Assembly (NCBI GenBank): GCA_035529315.1
Contig: DATKWZ010000050.1
Coordinates: 1 to 35,751 of the forward strand
Length of the DNA stretch: 35,751 nt
Direction of reading: 5' to 3'
From: Anaerolineae bacterium
GTDB lineage: Bacteria > Desulfobacterota > Desulfobacteria > Desulfobacterales > ETH-SRB1
The notes under the pieces: generated by a model
The model's database searches: none
Seen by the model: the letters and a program-made list of their open reading frames with translations, nothing else
What the model was told of the DNA's origin: nothing
In this document: in pieces, positions 6,637 to 15,792 of the stretch
How the letters are laid out: the number at the start of each line of letters is the position of its first letter
Position numbering within the stretch: the stretch's first letter is position 1
Made by a program: the position numbers and the translations under genes

Positions 6637-7950
6637 ATGGCAAAACATAAAACCCCTTTGATCGACCAGCTTGAATCCGGACCATGGCCAAGTTTTGTGT
6701 CCGATATTAAGTGGGAAGCTGAATCAAGGGCAAAGAATGAGAAAGGCATAGACTACCAGGTTCCGGTGGATGTTTGTGATGATCTTCTTGGCGTCCTTGA
6801 ACTCTCCTACAAGCACGGCAGGACCCACTGGAAACACGGCGGAATCGTAGGTGTATTTGGCTATGGCGGTGGTGTTATAGGAAGATATTGCGACCAGCCG
6901 GAAATGTTCCCCGGTGTTGCACATTTTCACACAGTTCGTGTAAACCAGCCTTCAGGCAAATACTATACAACAAAATTCTTAAATGATCTCATGAATATTT
7001 GGGAACTGCGCGGCAGCGGTATGACCAACATGCACGGAGCAACCGGAGATATCGTTCTTATCGGAACTACAACGCCTCAATTGGAAGAGATCTTTTTTGA
7101 TCTGACCCATAATATGGGCACGGATCTGGGCGGTTCAGGCGGAAATCTGCGGACCCCTTCCTGCTGTCTCGGCACGTCTCGCTGTGAATACGCGTGTTAC
7201 GATACTCAAGAGCTTTGTCACCATATGACAATGGAATATCAGGATGAGCTCCATCGCCCTGCTTTTCCCTATAAATTTAAATTCAAGTTTGACGGATGCC
7301 CCAACTGCTGCGTGGCATCTATTGCAAGATCAGATCTGGCCTTTATCGGAACATGGCGTGATGATATCCGCATTGATCAGAAAGTGGTCAAAGCGTATGT
7401 GGGCGGAGAGGTTCCGCCTAACGCCGGCGCTCATGCGGGCCGTGACTGGGGCGCGTTTGATATCCAGAAAGAGGTTGTCGACCTTTGCCCAACAGGCTGC
7501 ATGCGGTATGAAGGTGGAAAGCTTGCGATAAACAACCGTGAATGCACCAGATGTATGCACTGCATCAATGTTATGCCAAAAGCCTTGAGGGTAGGTTTAG
7601 ACAAGGGCATTTCTATCCTTTGTGGCGCTAAAGCTCCAATTCTCGATGGCCCACAGATTGCCACTCTTCTTGTTCCTTTTATGAAGGTAGAAGAGCCTTA
7701 CGATGAAATCAAGGGGTTGATTGAGAAGGTTTGGGATTACTGGATGGAAGAGGGAAAGAACCGAGAGCGTGTCGGTGAGCTGATCAAGCGTAATGGTTTG
7801 CAGATGATGCTTGACAAATGCGATTTAAAAGCACTTCCCCAGCATGTTGTGGAACCGCGGTCTAACCCGTACGTCTTCTGGAAAGAAGAAGAGGTTCCGG
7901 GCGGATTTACGCGTGACATCAATGAATTTAGAAAATATCATAAGAGATAG
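6637..7950 (+). CDS. dsrA: Dissimilatory (bi)sulfite reductase subunit alpha, DsrA
   Basis: DsrA pairs with DsrB in the cytoplasmic alpha2beta2 enzyme that reduces sulfite with electrons delivered through DsrC and the membrane complex. At 437 residues it is full length. The siroheme-[4Fe-4S] cysteines appear as C177-x5-C183 (CLGTSRC) and C221-x3-C225 (CPNCC). The inserted ferredoxin domain has CPTGC (C284) and C303-x2-C306-x2-C309. GGAGG lies 9 bases before the ATG. The very short 13-base gap to dsrB indicates co-translation. The sequence is of the reductive (sulfate-reducer) type, supported by the neighbouring dsrD, which sulfur oxidisers generally lack. Confidence 0.98.
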   Translation: MAKHKTPLIDQLESGPWPSFVSDIKWEAESRAKNEKGIDYQVPVDVCDDLLGVLELSYKHGRTHWKHGGIVGVFGYGGGVIGRYCDQPEMFPGVAHFHTVRVNQPSGKYYTTKFLNDLMNIWELRGSGMTNMHGATGDIVLIGTTTPQLEEIFFDLTHNMGTDLGGSGGNLRTPSCCLGTSRCEYACYDTQELCHHMTMEYQDELHRPAFPYKFKFKFDGCPNCCVASIARSDLAFIGTWRDDIRIDQKVVKAYVGGEVPPNAGAHAGRDWGAFDIQKEVVDLCPTGCMRYEGGKLAINNRECTRCMHCINVMPKALRVGLDKGISILCGAKAPILDGPQIATLLVPFMKVEEPYDEIKGLIEKVWDYWMEEGKNRERVGELIKRNGLQMMLDKCDLKALPQHVVEPRSNPYVFWKEEEVPGGFTRDINEFRKYHKR

Positions 7951-7963
7951 GAGGGGAATAATC

Positions 7964-9109
7964 ATGGCATTTATATCTTCAGGCTATAATCCTGACAAAC
8001 CGATGGAAAACAGAATAACCGATATCGGTCCAAAAAAATATGATAATTTTTACCCTCCGGTTATTGCAAAAAACAAGGGTAAGTGGCAATATCATGAGAT
8101 TCTGGCACCGGGTGTTCTGGTCCATGTTTCGGAAACAGGCGACAAAGTTTTCACTGTAAGGGTTGGCGCGGCTCGTCTCATGAGCATAAGTCTTCTTCGC
8201 GAAGCATGTGAAATAGCAGATAAGCATTGTGGCGGATATTTAAGATTTACCACCAGAAACAATATCGAATTCATGGTGGACAGCAAAGACAAGGTAGAGC
8301 CTCTGAAGAAGGATCTTGCAAGCAGAAAGTTTGCTGCAGGGAGCAACAAGTTCCCGATCGGCGGCACAGGCGCTGGAATTACAAATATTGTGCATACCCA
8401 GGGCTGGGTCCACTGTCACACACCTGCCACTGATGCATCAGGTACTGTAAAGGCGACCATGGATGAGATTTTTAATGATTTCCAAAACATGAGGCTGCCT
8501 GCAAAGCTTCGCGTTTCCATGGCCTGTTGTCTGAACATGTGCGGCGCTGTTCACTGCTCTGATATTGCAATTCTTGGATATCACCGCAAACCGCCTATGG
8601 TCGATCATGAATATCTGGACAAGATGTGCGAAGTTCCTCTGGCCATTGCCGCGTGTCCAACAGCTGCTATTAAACCGACCAAAATCAATATAGGGGGCAA
8701 GGAACTGAAAACTGTTTCCGTGCAGGCAGAAAAATGCATGTACTGCGGAAACTGCTACACAATGTGTCCTTCCATGCCGCTTGCAGACACGGAAGGTGAC
8801 GGAATCGTACTTATGGCCGGCGGCAAGATATCCAACAGGATCAGCATGCCTAAGTTTTCCAAGGTAGTTGTGGCCTTTATCCCGAACGAACAGCCGCGCT
8901 GGCCGACCATGACTAAGACAATAAAGAAAATGGTTGAGGCATACTCAAAGGATGCCAATAAATACGAACGTCTTGGTGACTGGGCAGCAAGAATTGGATG
9001 GGAAAGATTCTTTGATAAATGTGAACTTAATTTTACACATCATCTTATTGATGATTTCCGTGACGCTGCATATTACACATGGCGTCATACAACTCAATTC
9101 AAGTTCTAA
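7964..9109 (+). CDS. dsrB: Dissimilatory (bi)sulfite reductase subunit beta, DsrB
   Basis: DsrB carries the catalytically active siroheme of DsrAB. The 381-residue protein starts [10 protein letters not shown] behind AGGAGGGG. A longer upstream frame would overlap dsrA and is rejected. Cluster cysteines are C151 (WVHCHTP), C188/C189 and C193 in MACCLNMC. The ferredoxin domain has C231 (AACPTAA) and C258-x2-C261-x2-C264. All cluster ligands are intact, so the protein should be functional. The C-terminal arm ([16 protein letters not shown]) is of the family type. A stable hairpin lies between dsrB and dsrD. Confidence 0.98.
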   Translation: MAFISSGYNPDKPMENRITDIGPKKYDNFYPPVIAKNKGKWQYHEILAPGVLVHVSETGDKVFTVRVGAARLMSISLLREACEIADKHCGGYLRFTTRNNIEFMVDSKDKVEPLKKDLASRKFAAGSNKFPIGGTGAGITNIVHTQGWVHCHTPATDASGTVKATMDEIFNDFQNMRLPAKLRVSMACCLNMCGAVHCSDIAILGYHRKPPMVDHEYLDKMCEVPLAIAACPTAAIKPTKINIGGKELKTVSVQAEKCMYCGNCYTMCPSMPLADTEGDGIVLMAGGKISNRISMPKFSKVVVAFIPNEQPRWPTMTKTIKKMVEAYSKDANKYERLGDWAARIGWERFFDKCELNFTHHLIDDFRDAAYYTWRHTTQFKF

Positions 9110-9129
9110 CTGTGTAAAGTAAAAACAAT

Positions 9130-9171
9130 AAGCTGGGGCGCATGGCGCATAAGACTTATGCGCTCCGGCTT
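9130..9171 (+). other. Two-tier hairpin between dsrB and dsrD
   Basis: The inner stem GCGCATAA-GAC-TTATGCGC (9145-9163) is a perfect 8-bp stem, and the outer arms AAGCTGG (9130-9136) and CCGGCTT (9165-9171) pair around it with one weak pair. No T-run follows. It could stabilise the dsrAB part of the message, act as a processing site, or partly terminate, setting DsrAB above DsrD. Confidence 0.6.
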
Positions 9172-9198
9172 AATTAATAAAATATAAGAGGCATAATA

Positions 9199-9450
9199 AT
9201 GGGCTTATCAATAGATGAACAAACAGCAAAAGATACTATTATAGAAACACTTACGAAAAAAAAAGATAAAACAAAATTTTATCTGAAAGATTTCTATAAG
9301 ATGTTCCCTGATGAAAATATGAGAGACGTAAAGAAGATTGTAAACCAGATGGTCAGGGAAGAGCTTCTTGAGTACTGGTCAAGCGGAAGCACTACGCTGA
9401 TAGGGCTTAAAGGTCTCGGAAAGCAACATTCTACCGAAGAAGACGAATAA
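9199..9450 (+). CDS. dsrD: DsrD, winged-helix activator of DsrAB
   Basis: This 83-residue protein (MGLSIDEQTAKDTIIETLTK) matches the small DsrD family, which forms a winged-helix fold without DNA-binding behaviour and has been shown to act as an allosteric activator of DsrAB. It shows the core KTKFYLKDFYKMFP, DVKKIVNQMVREELLEYWSSGSTTLIGLKG, and a short acidic tail. The ribosome site AAGAGG is about 8 bases before the ATG. It is the third gene of the dsr operon and is followed by a strong terminator. Its presence supports a sulfite-reducing rather than sulfur-oxidising lifestyle. Confidence 0.95.
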   Translation: MGLSIDEQTAKDTIIETLTKKKDKTKFYLKDFYKMFPDENMRDVKKIVNQMVREELLEYWSSGSTTLIGLKGLGKQHSTEEDE

Positions 9451-9507
9451 TCAAACGATTGCTGATTTGACCTTTTGAGGTACAACAAAAAATAGATTTT
9501 ATTGTAT

Positions 9508-9579
9508 GGCATAAGGCTTAAGGCTTTTTGCATTATTTTTTTTATTGCTAAGCCTGTTTAGCCTTATGCCGTTTTTTTT
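9508..9579 (+). terminator. Terminator after dsrD
   Basis: GGCATAAGGC (9508-9517) pairs perfectly with GCCTTATGCC (9561-9570) and is followed by GTTTTTTTT. Inner AAGGCTTA/TAAGCCT arms add stability. It marks the end of dsrABD, so dsrN is transcribed separately or by read-through. Confidence 0.75.
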
Positions 9580-9580
9580 C

Positions 9581-9644
9581 AGGCACAGGCAGAAAAATCT
9601 ACCTGCCCGCTTGTGCCTCGCAGTTGCAGGCGTAACCTGCCCGC
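9581..9644. repeat. GC-rich hairpin and direct repeat between dsrD and dsrN
   Basis: AGGCACAGGCAG (9581-9592) pairs with CTGCC and TGTGCCT (9603-9618). A second stem is GCAGG/CCTGC (9626-9640). ACCTGCCCGC occurs twice (9601-9610, 9635-9644), each followed by a TGCCT. It is more GC-rich than its surroundings and looks like a dispersed repeat relic. I see no cobalamin riboswitch elements in it. Confidence 0.5.
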
Positions 9645-9720
9645 AATGCCTTTGTATGGATTTGTCGAAGTCTCATAATCAGGTGCCTATAAACGTGCTT
9701 TTACTGTCAATGTAATTATA

Positions 9721-11157
9721 ATGAGGCGGGTCTGCGAATTAAAATATATGGATATCCCCAGGATTATTATTGCGGCTTTGCGGGGAGGAGCGGGAAAAAC
9801 CATACTGTCGATCGGGATTATTGCCGCATGGACTAATCTTGGGAAAAGAGTGGCTCCTTTCAAAAAAGGTCCTGATTATATTGATGCCGGCTGGCTCGCA
9901 CTGGCAGCGGACAGACCCTGCTATAATCTGGACACCTTCATGATAAAAGAAGAGCAAGTCCTTAATTCATTTCTTTCACATTCCATAAACAGAGATATCG
10001 CGGTTATAGAAGGCAACAGAGGGCTTTATGACGGCTTAGATGTTGAGGGGAGCACCAGCACTGCCGAGCTCGCGAAGCTGCTTAAAGCTCCTGTTATTTT
10101 GTGTATTGACTGCACAAAAACCACAAGAACTATGGCTGCGGTTGTCTCCGGCTGCATGCAGTTTGATCCTGATGTTAAGATAAGCGGAGTTATATTAAAC
10201 CGTATTGCCGGGCCAAGACATGAAAATATAATTCGCAAAAGCATAGAACAGCACTGTGGTGTGCCTGTATTAGGCGCTGTACCGAACCTGGGCAAGCAGA
10301 ATTTTCCGGAACGCCACATGGGTCTCGTGCCGATGTCTGAACACGGGTGGGCAAAAGATTCGATTGCCGCTGCTTCTCAAACAGCATCTGCCTATCTTGA
10401 CCTGACCGCGATAGAGAAAATCGCGGATCAAGCCGCCAAATCATCCATCATTCAACATTCAGCAACAAGCAACCAGTCCAGCGTTCCGCGGGACATTCGG
10501 CAGCCGGCGCCAAGGATCGGCATAGTCAGGGATTCGGCATTCCAGTTCTACTATCCGGAAAATATTGAGGCTCTTGTTTCATTAGGCGCCGAGGCTGTAT
10601 TTATCAGCCCTTTTTCCGACAGCATAATTCCGCCTGTAGATGCCATGTATATTGGAGGCGGATTCCCTGAAACCCATGCAAAAGAGCTGGCTGAAAAGGT
10701 TGCGTTCAAACACCAATTAAAATCATTGGCTGAAGATGGACTTCCCATATATGCTGAATGCGGTGGTTTGATGTATCTTGGAAAGGAGCTTGTTCTTGAC
10801 GGAAAATCATATCCAATGGCAGATGTTTTACCGGTTGTTTTCGGATTTTCCAAAAAGCCTCAGGGGCATGGATATACAATTATAAAAGTGGAAAGGGAAA
10901 ACCCTTATTTTAAAGTAGGCGCTGAAATCAGAGGACATGAATTTCATTATTCCCGGGTTTTAAAATGGATGGGGACTGACAATGACCTGGTTTTTTGCAT
11001 GAAAAGGGGGGCAGGCTTTATTAATAAAAAAGACGGTGTTTGTTATAAAAATGTGCTGGCAACATATACGCATATACATGCGTTGGGCACACCTTCCTGG
11101 GCCGATGCCCTGGTTCAGAATGCTATTTCCTATAGAAACAAATCAAAAACAACTTGA
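9721..11157 (+). CDS. dsrN: DsrN/CbiA-type glutamine-dependent amidase (siroheme or cobyrinate a,c-diamide synthase)
   Basis: The protein has the CbiA/CobB architecture. An N-terminal P-loop synthetase domain with ALRGGAGKT (about residues 19-27) and KKGPDYIDAGW is followed by a C-terminal class I-like glutamine amidotransferase domain. That domain has YIGGGFPE, the nucleophile C347 in AECGGLMYLG, and the late THIHALGTPSW histidine region. Cobyrinate a,c-diamide synthase amidates two carboxylates in B12 synthesis. Homologues next to dsr genes are called DsrN and are proposed to amidate siroheme to the siroamide found in DsrAB. The position after dsrABD favours that role, and no other B12 gene is present. 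The length of 478 is normal. The start is uncertain: 9721 and 9748 (MDIPRI) both lack a good ribosome site. Confidence 0.88.
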   Translation: MRRVCELKYMDIPRIIIAALRGGAGKTILSIGIIAAWTNLGKRVAPFKKGPDYIDAGWLALAADRPCYNLDTFMIKEEQVLNSFLSHSINRDIAVIEGNRGLYDGLDVEGSTSTAELAKLLKAPVILCIDCTKTTRTMAAVVSGCMQFDPDVKISGVILNRIAGPRHENIIRKSIEQHCGVPVLGAVPNLGKQNFPERHMGLVPMSEHGWAKDSIAAASQTASAYLDLTAIEKIADQAAKSSIIQHSATSNQSSVPRDIRQPAPRIGIVRDSAFQFYYPENIEALVSLGAEAVFISPFSDSIIPPVDAMYIGGGFPETHAKELAEKVAFKHQLKSLAEDGLPIYAECGGLMYLGKELVLDGKSYPMADVLPVVFGFSKKPQGHGYTIIKVERENPYFKVGAEIRGHEFHYSRVLKWMGTDNDLVFCMKRGAGFINKKDGVCYKNVLATYTHIHALGTPSWADALVQNAISYRNKSKTT

Positions 11158-11632
11158 CGTTTAAAAGCACGGATTCCGCCACGCTCCTGCTCTGCTAATA
11201 TCCACTGCTCATACTTTCTCTAATATTTTGAAACGCAAAAGCGAGCGCATTCCCCGTAGCTTGTCGGAGCAAAGCAGAGATCCCGTTTCAGCGGGGCGGC
11301 GGAGCATTAATTCTCACTTGTTTTTCCCTATATAAGGACGGTGTTCATCAGGATTGATTGACAAAGGAAAATATTGGAATATATTATAGTACGTTATCTT
11401 GCAAATAGCCGGAAAGAGAGGGATATTCTTAACACAGAAAACGCCGTTTTGATTATACCTGACCTTTTTTGCATGATTATGATCCAAGAATGTCCTTTCT
11501 TTTCCATGCCTTAGAGATTGGTTCGTCTTGCTCGCAATAACAATATGGATATTTTGCAAAGCTCTTGAGATCAGACTGCATGTTTTGTTGAGTTAAGGCA
11601 CACTTCCAACATTTAATAAAAGGAATAAATGA
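11158..11632. other. 475-bp gene-free region between dsrN and typA
   Basis: No supported gene is seen. An 81-codon minus frame at 11314-11559 runs across a REP-like element and is not believed. The first part (11165-11310) is GC-rich and resembles a decayed repeat. CCCCG near 11252-11256 mirrors CGGGG near 11293-11297, and CGGAGCAAAGCAGAG (11265-11279) recurs inverted at 31435-31449 before ftsY. AT-rich sequence with a REP-like relic follows. No clear typA promoter was found. Confidence 0.5.
11514..11543. repeat. REP-like relic (AGATTG...CTCGCAATAACA)
   Basis: The stretch AGATTGGTTCGTCTTGCTCGCAATAACAAT, read in two halves (AGATTGGTTCGTC and TTGCTCGCAATAACA), resembles a degenerate copy of the short intergenic element whose consensus recalls AGATTGCTTCG...CTCGCAATGACA. 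The resemblance is from memory, and no transposase is nearby. Confidence 0.5.
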
Positions 11633-13456
11633 ATGAGTAGTATTGTAAGAAATGAAAAAATCAGGAATATCGCCATCATATCTCATGTTGATCATGGTAA
11701 GACCACGCTTGTTGATGGCATGTTAAAAGAAAGCGGATTGTTCAGGACCGGGCAGGAAGTAGATGAAAGGATAATGGACAGAATGGATCTGGAGCGCGAA
11801 AGAGGGATCACTATTGCCGCCAAGAACTGTTCCGTGGTCTGGAAAGGGGTAAAGATAAATATCATAGATACTCCCGGCCATGCCGATTTTGGCGGTGAGG
11901 TGGAAAGGGCGCTTTCCATGACGGATGGCGCGCTCCTTTTGGTGGATGCTTCGGAAGGCCCCCTGCCCCAAACCCGTTTTGTATTAAAAAAGGCCCTCAG
12001 CGCCGGACTTACAATTATAGTGGTAATAAACAAGATCGATCGAAATGACGCCCGTCCCAATGAGGTTCTGGACGAAATATATGATCTCTTTATAGACCTT
12101 GATGCCACGGAAAACCAGCTTGAATTCCCTTTGCTCTATGCCATAGGACGAGACAGAATTGTCAAAGAGTCATTAGATGATAAGGGTGAAAATCTTGGCC
12201 TCCTTTTTGATATAATATTGAAGAATATCCCTGCTCCTTATTATAATTCCGGAGAACCTTTTCAGATGCTGGTATCTGACCTTGATTATTCGGACTATCT
12301 GGGAAGACTTGCCATAGGCAGAATATCTAACGGCCAGGTAAAATTCAACGACAATCTTGTCTGCATTAATGAAAACAACGAGCATGTCCCACTTAAAATC
12401 TCAAAACTTAAAGTATATAACGGCCTGGATCTTAAAGAGGTTGAAAAAGTTGAAGCTGGTGATATTGTTATACTTTCAGGAATAGAAAATGTCAAAATCG
12501 GAGATACTGTCTGTACAAAGGAAGAATCAAAGGCCCTGAAAAGGATAAAGGTCGATGACCCTACCATATCAATGAGATTTACCATAAACAATTCCCCCTT
12601 TACCGGAAAGGAAGGGAAATTTGTCCAATCGAGCAAGATATACGAACGCCTTGTAAAGGAGACCTTAAGGAATGTGGCCATAAGGGTTGAAGAAACAGAT
12701 GACAGGGAGAGCTTTCTTGTCAAGGGAAGAGGCGAATTCCAGATGGCTATCCTGATCGAAACCATGAGAAGAGAAGGGTTTGAACTTTGTGTAGGCCGTC
12801 CCGAAGTAATCTATAAATACGAAAACAGCAAGAAACTTGAACCCATAGAACAGCTCCTTATTGATTGTGATGAAAATTTTATCGGTATTGTTACGGAAAA
12901 ACTTTCCATAAGAAAAGGGAAGCTGACCAATCTTGTCAATGATGGAAAAGGAAGGACCAGGATGGAATTCAATACCCCTTCCAGGGCGCTTATAGGTTAC
13001 AGGGATGAATTTTTGACAGATACCAGGGGCACCGGGATCATGAATTCCATCTTTGCCGGTTATGATGAATACAGGGGCGATTTCAAATCAAGGGTTACCG
13101 GTTCCATAGTCGCAGACAGAGAAGGAAAGGCGGTGGCCTATGCCCTTTTTAACCTTGAACCAAGGGGGCGGATATTTATTGTCCCTGGAAATCCTGTTTA
13201 CGAAGGCATGGTGATAGGAGAACACAACAGGGAAAATGATATTAATGTTAACGCCTGCAAGGAGAAAAAGCTTTCTAACATGCGCGCCTCAGGAAAGGAT
13301 GAACATATAATCCTTTCTCCTGTAAGGCCTCTAACGCTTGAGAGCGCAATAAATTTTATAGGTAGCGATGAGATGGTCGAGGTTACGCCTAAATCGATAC
13401 GCATCAGGAAAAACTTCCTCTCCGCACATCAAAGGCATGCAATAAGAGGATTATAA
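11633..13456 (+). CDS. typA: Translational GTPase TypA/BipA
   Basis: TypA/BipA is a ribosome-associated GTPase of the EF-G family that helps 50S assembly and growth under stress. The GTPase domain shows G1 SHVDHGKTT (residues 16-24), G2 RERGITIAA, G3 DTPGHADFGGEVER and G4 NKIDR. The later domains include the BipA-specific segments RGELQMA-like (RGEFQMAIL) and the C-terminal LEPRGRIFIVPG and NMRASGKDEHIIL. At 607 residues it is full length. AAGGA lies about 9 bases before the ATG, and an ATG four bases upstream is out of frame and stops at once. It is flanked by the gene-free region and a pseudogene, so it is probably monocistronic. Confidence 0.97.
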   Translation: MSSIVRNEKIRNIAIISHVDHGKTTLVDGMLKESGLFRTGQEVDERIMDRMDLERERGITIAAKNCSVVWKGVKINIIDTPGHADFGGEVERALSMTDGALLLVDASEGPLPQTRFVLKKALSAGLTIIVVINKIDRNDARPNEVLDEIYDLFIDLDATENQLEFPLLYAIGRDRIVKESLDDKGENLGLLFDIILKNIPAPYYNSGEPFQMLVSDLDYSDYLGRLAIGRISNGQVKFNDNLVCINENNEHVPLKISKLKVYNGLDLKEVEKVEAGDIVILSGIENVKIGDTVCTKEESKALKRIKVDDPTISMRFTINNSPFTGKEGKFVQSSKIYERLVKETLRNVAIRVEETDDRESFLVKGRGEFQMAILIETMRREGFELCVGRPEVIYKYENSKKLEPIEQLLIDCDENFIGIVTEKLSIRKGKLTNLVNDGKGRTRMEFNTPSRALIGYRDEFLTDTRGTGIMNSIFAGYDEYRGDFKSRVTGSIVADREGKAVAYALFNLEPRGRIFIVPGNPVYEGMVIGEHNRENDINVNACKEKKLSNMRASGKDEHIILSPVRPLTLESAINFIGSDEMVEVTPKSIRIRKNFLSAHQRHAIRGL

Positions 13457-13476
13457 AAAGCCAAAAAGAGAGATCT

Positions 13477-13773
13477 ATGCTTAATACGAAACACACTGTT
13501 TTAATTATAATCGATGTTCAGGGCAAATTGGCTGATGTTATGCATAAGATAAAGTATGCTGTTCGACAACCTTAGGATTTATTGAATTTGCGCTATGAAA
13601 TTCAGATTGTTACTGATGCTGTTTCTTCAAGGACCAGGGAGAATTTTAAGATCGGTCTGGAGAGAATCAAAGATTCAGGGGCTGCGCTGACAAGTACTGA
13701 AACAGTATTATTTGAATTATTAAAGAAGGCTGCGGGAGAAAGATTTAAGGAGATTCTCAAGATAGTTAAGTAG
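13477..13773 (+). pseudogene. Isochorismatase-family hydrolase pseudogene with internal deletion
   Basis: The start MLNTKHTVLIIIDVQGKLAD is the typical N-terminus of small isochorismatase-like hydrolases, including the IDVQ aspartate. After about residue 25 the sequence jumps to a remnant (AVRQP, stop at 13573-13575). In the same frame it then continues DLLNLRYEIQIVTDAVSSRT through to a normal C-terminus KFKEILKIVK-like end at 13773. About 85-90 residues of a roughly 180-residue protein are missing, apparently including the lysine and the region of the catalytic cysteine. A TTG at 13582 could start a 63-residue fragment but has no ribosome site. It begins 20 bases after typA. Confidence 0.8.
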
Positions 13774-13777
13774 AAAA

Positions 13778-13791
13778 GACCTTTGCAAAAT
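13778..13791. repeat. GACCTTTGCAAAAT dispersed motif
   Basis: GACCTTTGCAAAAT occurs here just after the pseudogene. A near copy, GGCCTTTGCAAAAT, is at 35254-35267, and a variant GACCTTTGAAAA is at 23894-23905. All three lie between genes, so it looks like the edge of a dispersed element. Confidence 0.45.
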
Positions 13792-13809
13792 TGAGTTGCC
13801 TTAAACACC

Positions 13810-13838
13810 TTGACATCAATAAAAATTGAAAATAATAT
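13810..13838 (+). promoter_or_regulatory. Sigma70-type promoter for hisC-cmk(-rpsA)
   Basis: TTGACA (13810-13815), 17 bases, then TAATAT (13833-13838). It is the best promoter in the gap before hisC and leaves a leader of about 145 bases. Confidence 0.6.
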
Positions 13839-13988
13839 TTAATATTTTAACAGGCTGATATTTGGAAATATCACCCATATTGAGCCAAAGGTTTCAATAT
13901 GGAGGCTATAGAACAGGGTAAAAGGGCGGCAGAAAAAAGTGGCTAAATCATATTAGCTTTACAGGCAAAAGAGGAACTTTCTATAATT

Positions 13989-15071
13989 ATGAACTTATCG
14001 GTCCCCGATTATATACTATCAATAAAGCCGTATTCTGCGGGCAAGCCTCTTAAAGAGCTTGAAAGGGAATACGGCATTAGTGATTCCATAAAACTTGCTT
14101 CAAATGAAAACCCTCTGGGGCCGTCTCCCAAGGCGGTTGAGGCTATTAAGGGAGCAATGGAAAACCTTAATCGGTATCCTGATGCCAGAGGTTATGATTT
14201 AACAAAAAAAATCTCTGAAAGTCTGGGAATCAGACAGGGAAATATTGTTTTAGGAAACGGTTCTGATGAGATTATAGGCATGCTTACCAGAGCATTAATT
14301 CAGGCCGGCGATGAGGTGATTATGCCGTGGCCTTCATTCCTTATCTACGATATAATGGCCCGTAGCGTCGGAGCTATTCCTGTATATGTGCCGTTGAATT
14401 CACTTTCAATCGACTTAAACAGCATACAAAGCAGAATTACCCCCAAAACCCGCATGATTTTTTTATGCAATCCCAATAATCCAACTGGAACCGTTTTCTC
14501 AAAAACCGATTTTGAAACCTTTTTGGGGAAAATTCCCGAAGTGGTTGTTGTGGTAGACGAGGCATATATCGAATTTGTTCAAGATAAAAAATGCGCGAGA
14601 AGCATTGATTATCTTAATACAGATTCAGCAATAGTTACGCTTCGCACCTTTTCCAAGGCATACGGGCTGGCAGGGCTTAGAATCGGCTATGGAATAATGC
14701 CCCAGGAAATAGCGGATCTGATAAACAGGATAAGGCTGCCCTTTAATGCAAATTCGCTGGCCCAGGTAGCCGCTATTGCGGCTCTTGATGATAAAGATTT
14801 TTTGCAAAAGACTGTAGCTCTTGTTCAAGAAGGTTTAGATTTCTTATATGATTCCCTTGAAAAGATTGGAATTAAATATTTCCCTTCCCAGGCAAATTTT
14901 TTTCTGATCGATGTTAAGAAAGATGCTGATGAGATTTTTGAAAACATGCTCAGGCAGGGAGTTATTATCAGGTCCATGACATCTTATGGTTATCCTAACT
15001 ATATTAGAATTAATGTAGGGCTTCATAATGAGAATGTTCGTTTTATTAACGCGCTTGGAAAAGTATTATGA
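13989..15071 (+). CDS. hisC: Histidinol-phosphate aminotransferase
   Basis: HisC is a PLP fold-type I aminotransferase that converts imidazole-acetol phosphate to histidinol phosphate in histidine synthesis. Family marks are SIKLASNENPLGPSP (33-47), GNGSDEII (89-96), NPNNPTGT (161-168), VVDEAYIEF, and the PLP lysine K223 in TFSKAYGLAGLRIGYG. The length of 360 is standard. AGAGGA lies rather far (13 bases) from the ATG. Its stop overlaps the cmk start by four bases (ATGA), showing translational coupling. Pairing hisC with cmk and rpsA rather than other his genes suggests a stray his gene. Aromatic aminotransferase activity is a known side role in the family. Confidence 0.93.
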   Translation: MNLSVPDYILSIKPYSAGKPLKELEREYGISDSIKLASNENPLGPSPKAVEAIKGAMENLNRYPDARGYDLTKKISESLGIRQGNIVLGNGSDEIIGMLTRALIQAGDEVIMPWPSFLIYDIMARSVGAIPVYVPLNSLSIDLNSIQSRITPKTRMIFLCNPNNPTGTVFSKTDFETFLGKIPEVVVVVDEAYIEFVQDKKCARSIDYLNTDSAIVTLRTFSKAYGLAGLRIGYGIMPQEIADLINRIRLPFNANSLAQVAAIAALDDKDFLQKTVALVQEGLDFLYDSLEKIGIKYFPSQANFFLIDVKKDADEIFENMLRQGVIIRSMTSYGYPNYIRINVGLHNENVRFINALGKVL

Positions 15072-15736
15072 AGCCGATCCTTATCACAATAGACGGCCCT
15101 GCAGGGGCGGGTAAAACCACTGTAAGCCGGAGCCTGGCAAAAAGGCTTGGCTACAGATACATTGACACAGGAGCTCTTTACAGGGGGGTTGCATTTGAAG
15201 CAAAATCCAAGGGATTGAGCCATGATGACGATGTTGGACTTGAAAATTTATGCATGTCTATGGACTTGAAATTTATATTCGCGGAACAAGGGCTACGTCT
15301 ATTTTCAAATAATAAAGACATCACAGATCAAATAAGAAGTCCTGAAATTTCGATGCTTGCCTCGGCTGTTTCCGCAAGGTCGGTTATAAGGAGATATCTT
15401 CTGGATTTGCAAAGGGATATAGGGGCCGGAAAAGGCGTTGTGTTTGAGGGGCGCGATATGGGCACTGTCGTGTTTCCAGCCGCCAACATAAAATTTTTTT
15501 TAGACGCATCCCCCAGAACAAGGGCATTAAGACGTTATAAGGAATTGTCATCAAACACCTCCCTGACAATAGAACAGATCGAACAGGATATCAATCAACG
15601 GGATAAAAATGACAGTACCAGGTCTCTGTCCCCATTAAAACCGGCTGAAGATGCTATAATAGTGGATTCAACCAATCTTTCCGCAGATGAAGTGGTCGAG
15701 CTTATGCTTTCATATATAGGCAAATGCATGTGTTAG
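15068..15736 (+). CDS. cmk: Cytidylate kinase
   Basis: Cmk phosphorylates CMP and dCMP to diphosphates with ATP in the cytoplasm. The 222-residue protein shows the P-loop GPAGAGKTT (residues 10-18), YIDTGALYRGVAF, the CMP-binding EGRDMGTVVFP with RDMGT, and the lid-region RRYKEL / NQRDKNDSTRSLSPL. The start overlaps the end of hisC by ATGA, with no separate ribosome site, so translation is likely coupled. It is followed by the rpsA leader; cmk-rpsA adjacency is common across bacteria and supports both names. Confidence 0.95.
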   Translation: MKPILITIDGPAGAGKTTVSRSLAKRLGYRYIDTGALYRGVAFEAKSKGLSHDDDVGLENLCMSMDLKFIFAEQGLRLFSNNKDITDQIRSPEISMLASAVSARSVIRRYLLDLQRDIGAGKGVVFEGRDMGTVVFPAANIKFFLDASPRTRALRRYKELSSNTSLTIEQIEQDINQRDKNDSTRSLSPLKPAEDAIIVDSTNLSADEVVELMLSYIGKCMC

Positions 15737-15792
15737 GTGTTCAGGGGGCAGAGGTATATCAAGAACTGCTTTTTTGCGCATATGTTCCGGAA

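Noticed and set aside
7844-7963. Longer dsrB frame overlapping dsrA
   Set aside because: The added residues have no family similarity, and AGGAGGGG marks the start at 7964.
9581-9720. Cobalamin riboswitch before the CbiA-type gene
   Set aside because: The hairpins are simple repeats; no B12-box or matching core elements were found.
11314-11559. 81-codon minus-strand frame in the gap before typA
   Set aside because: It translates across a REP-like relic, has no ribosome site and no domain character.
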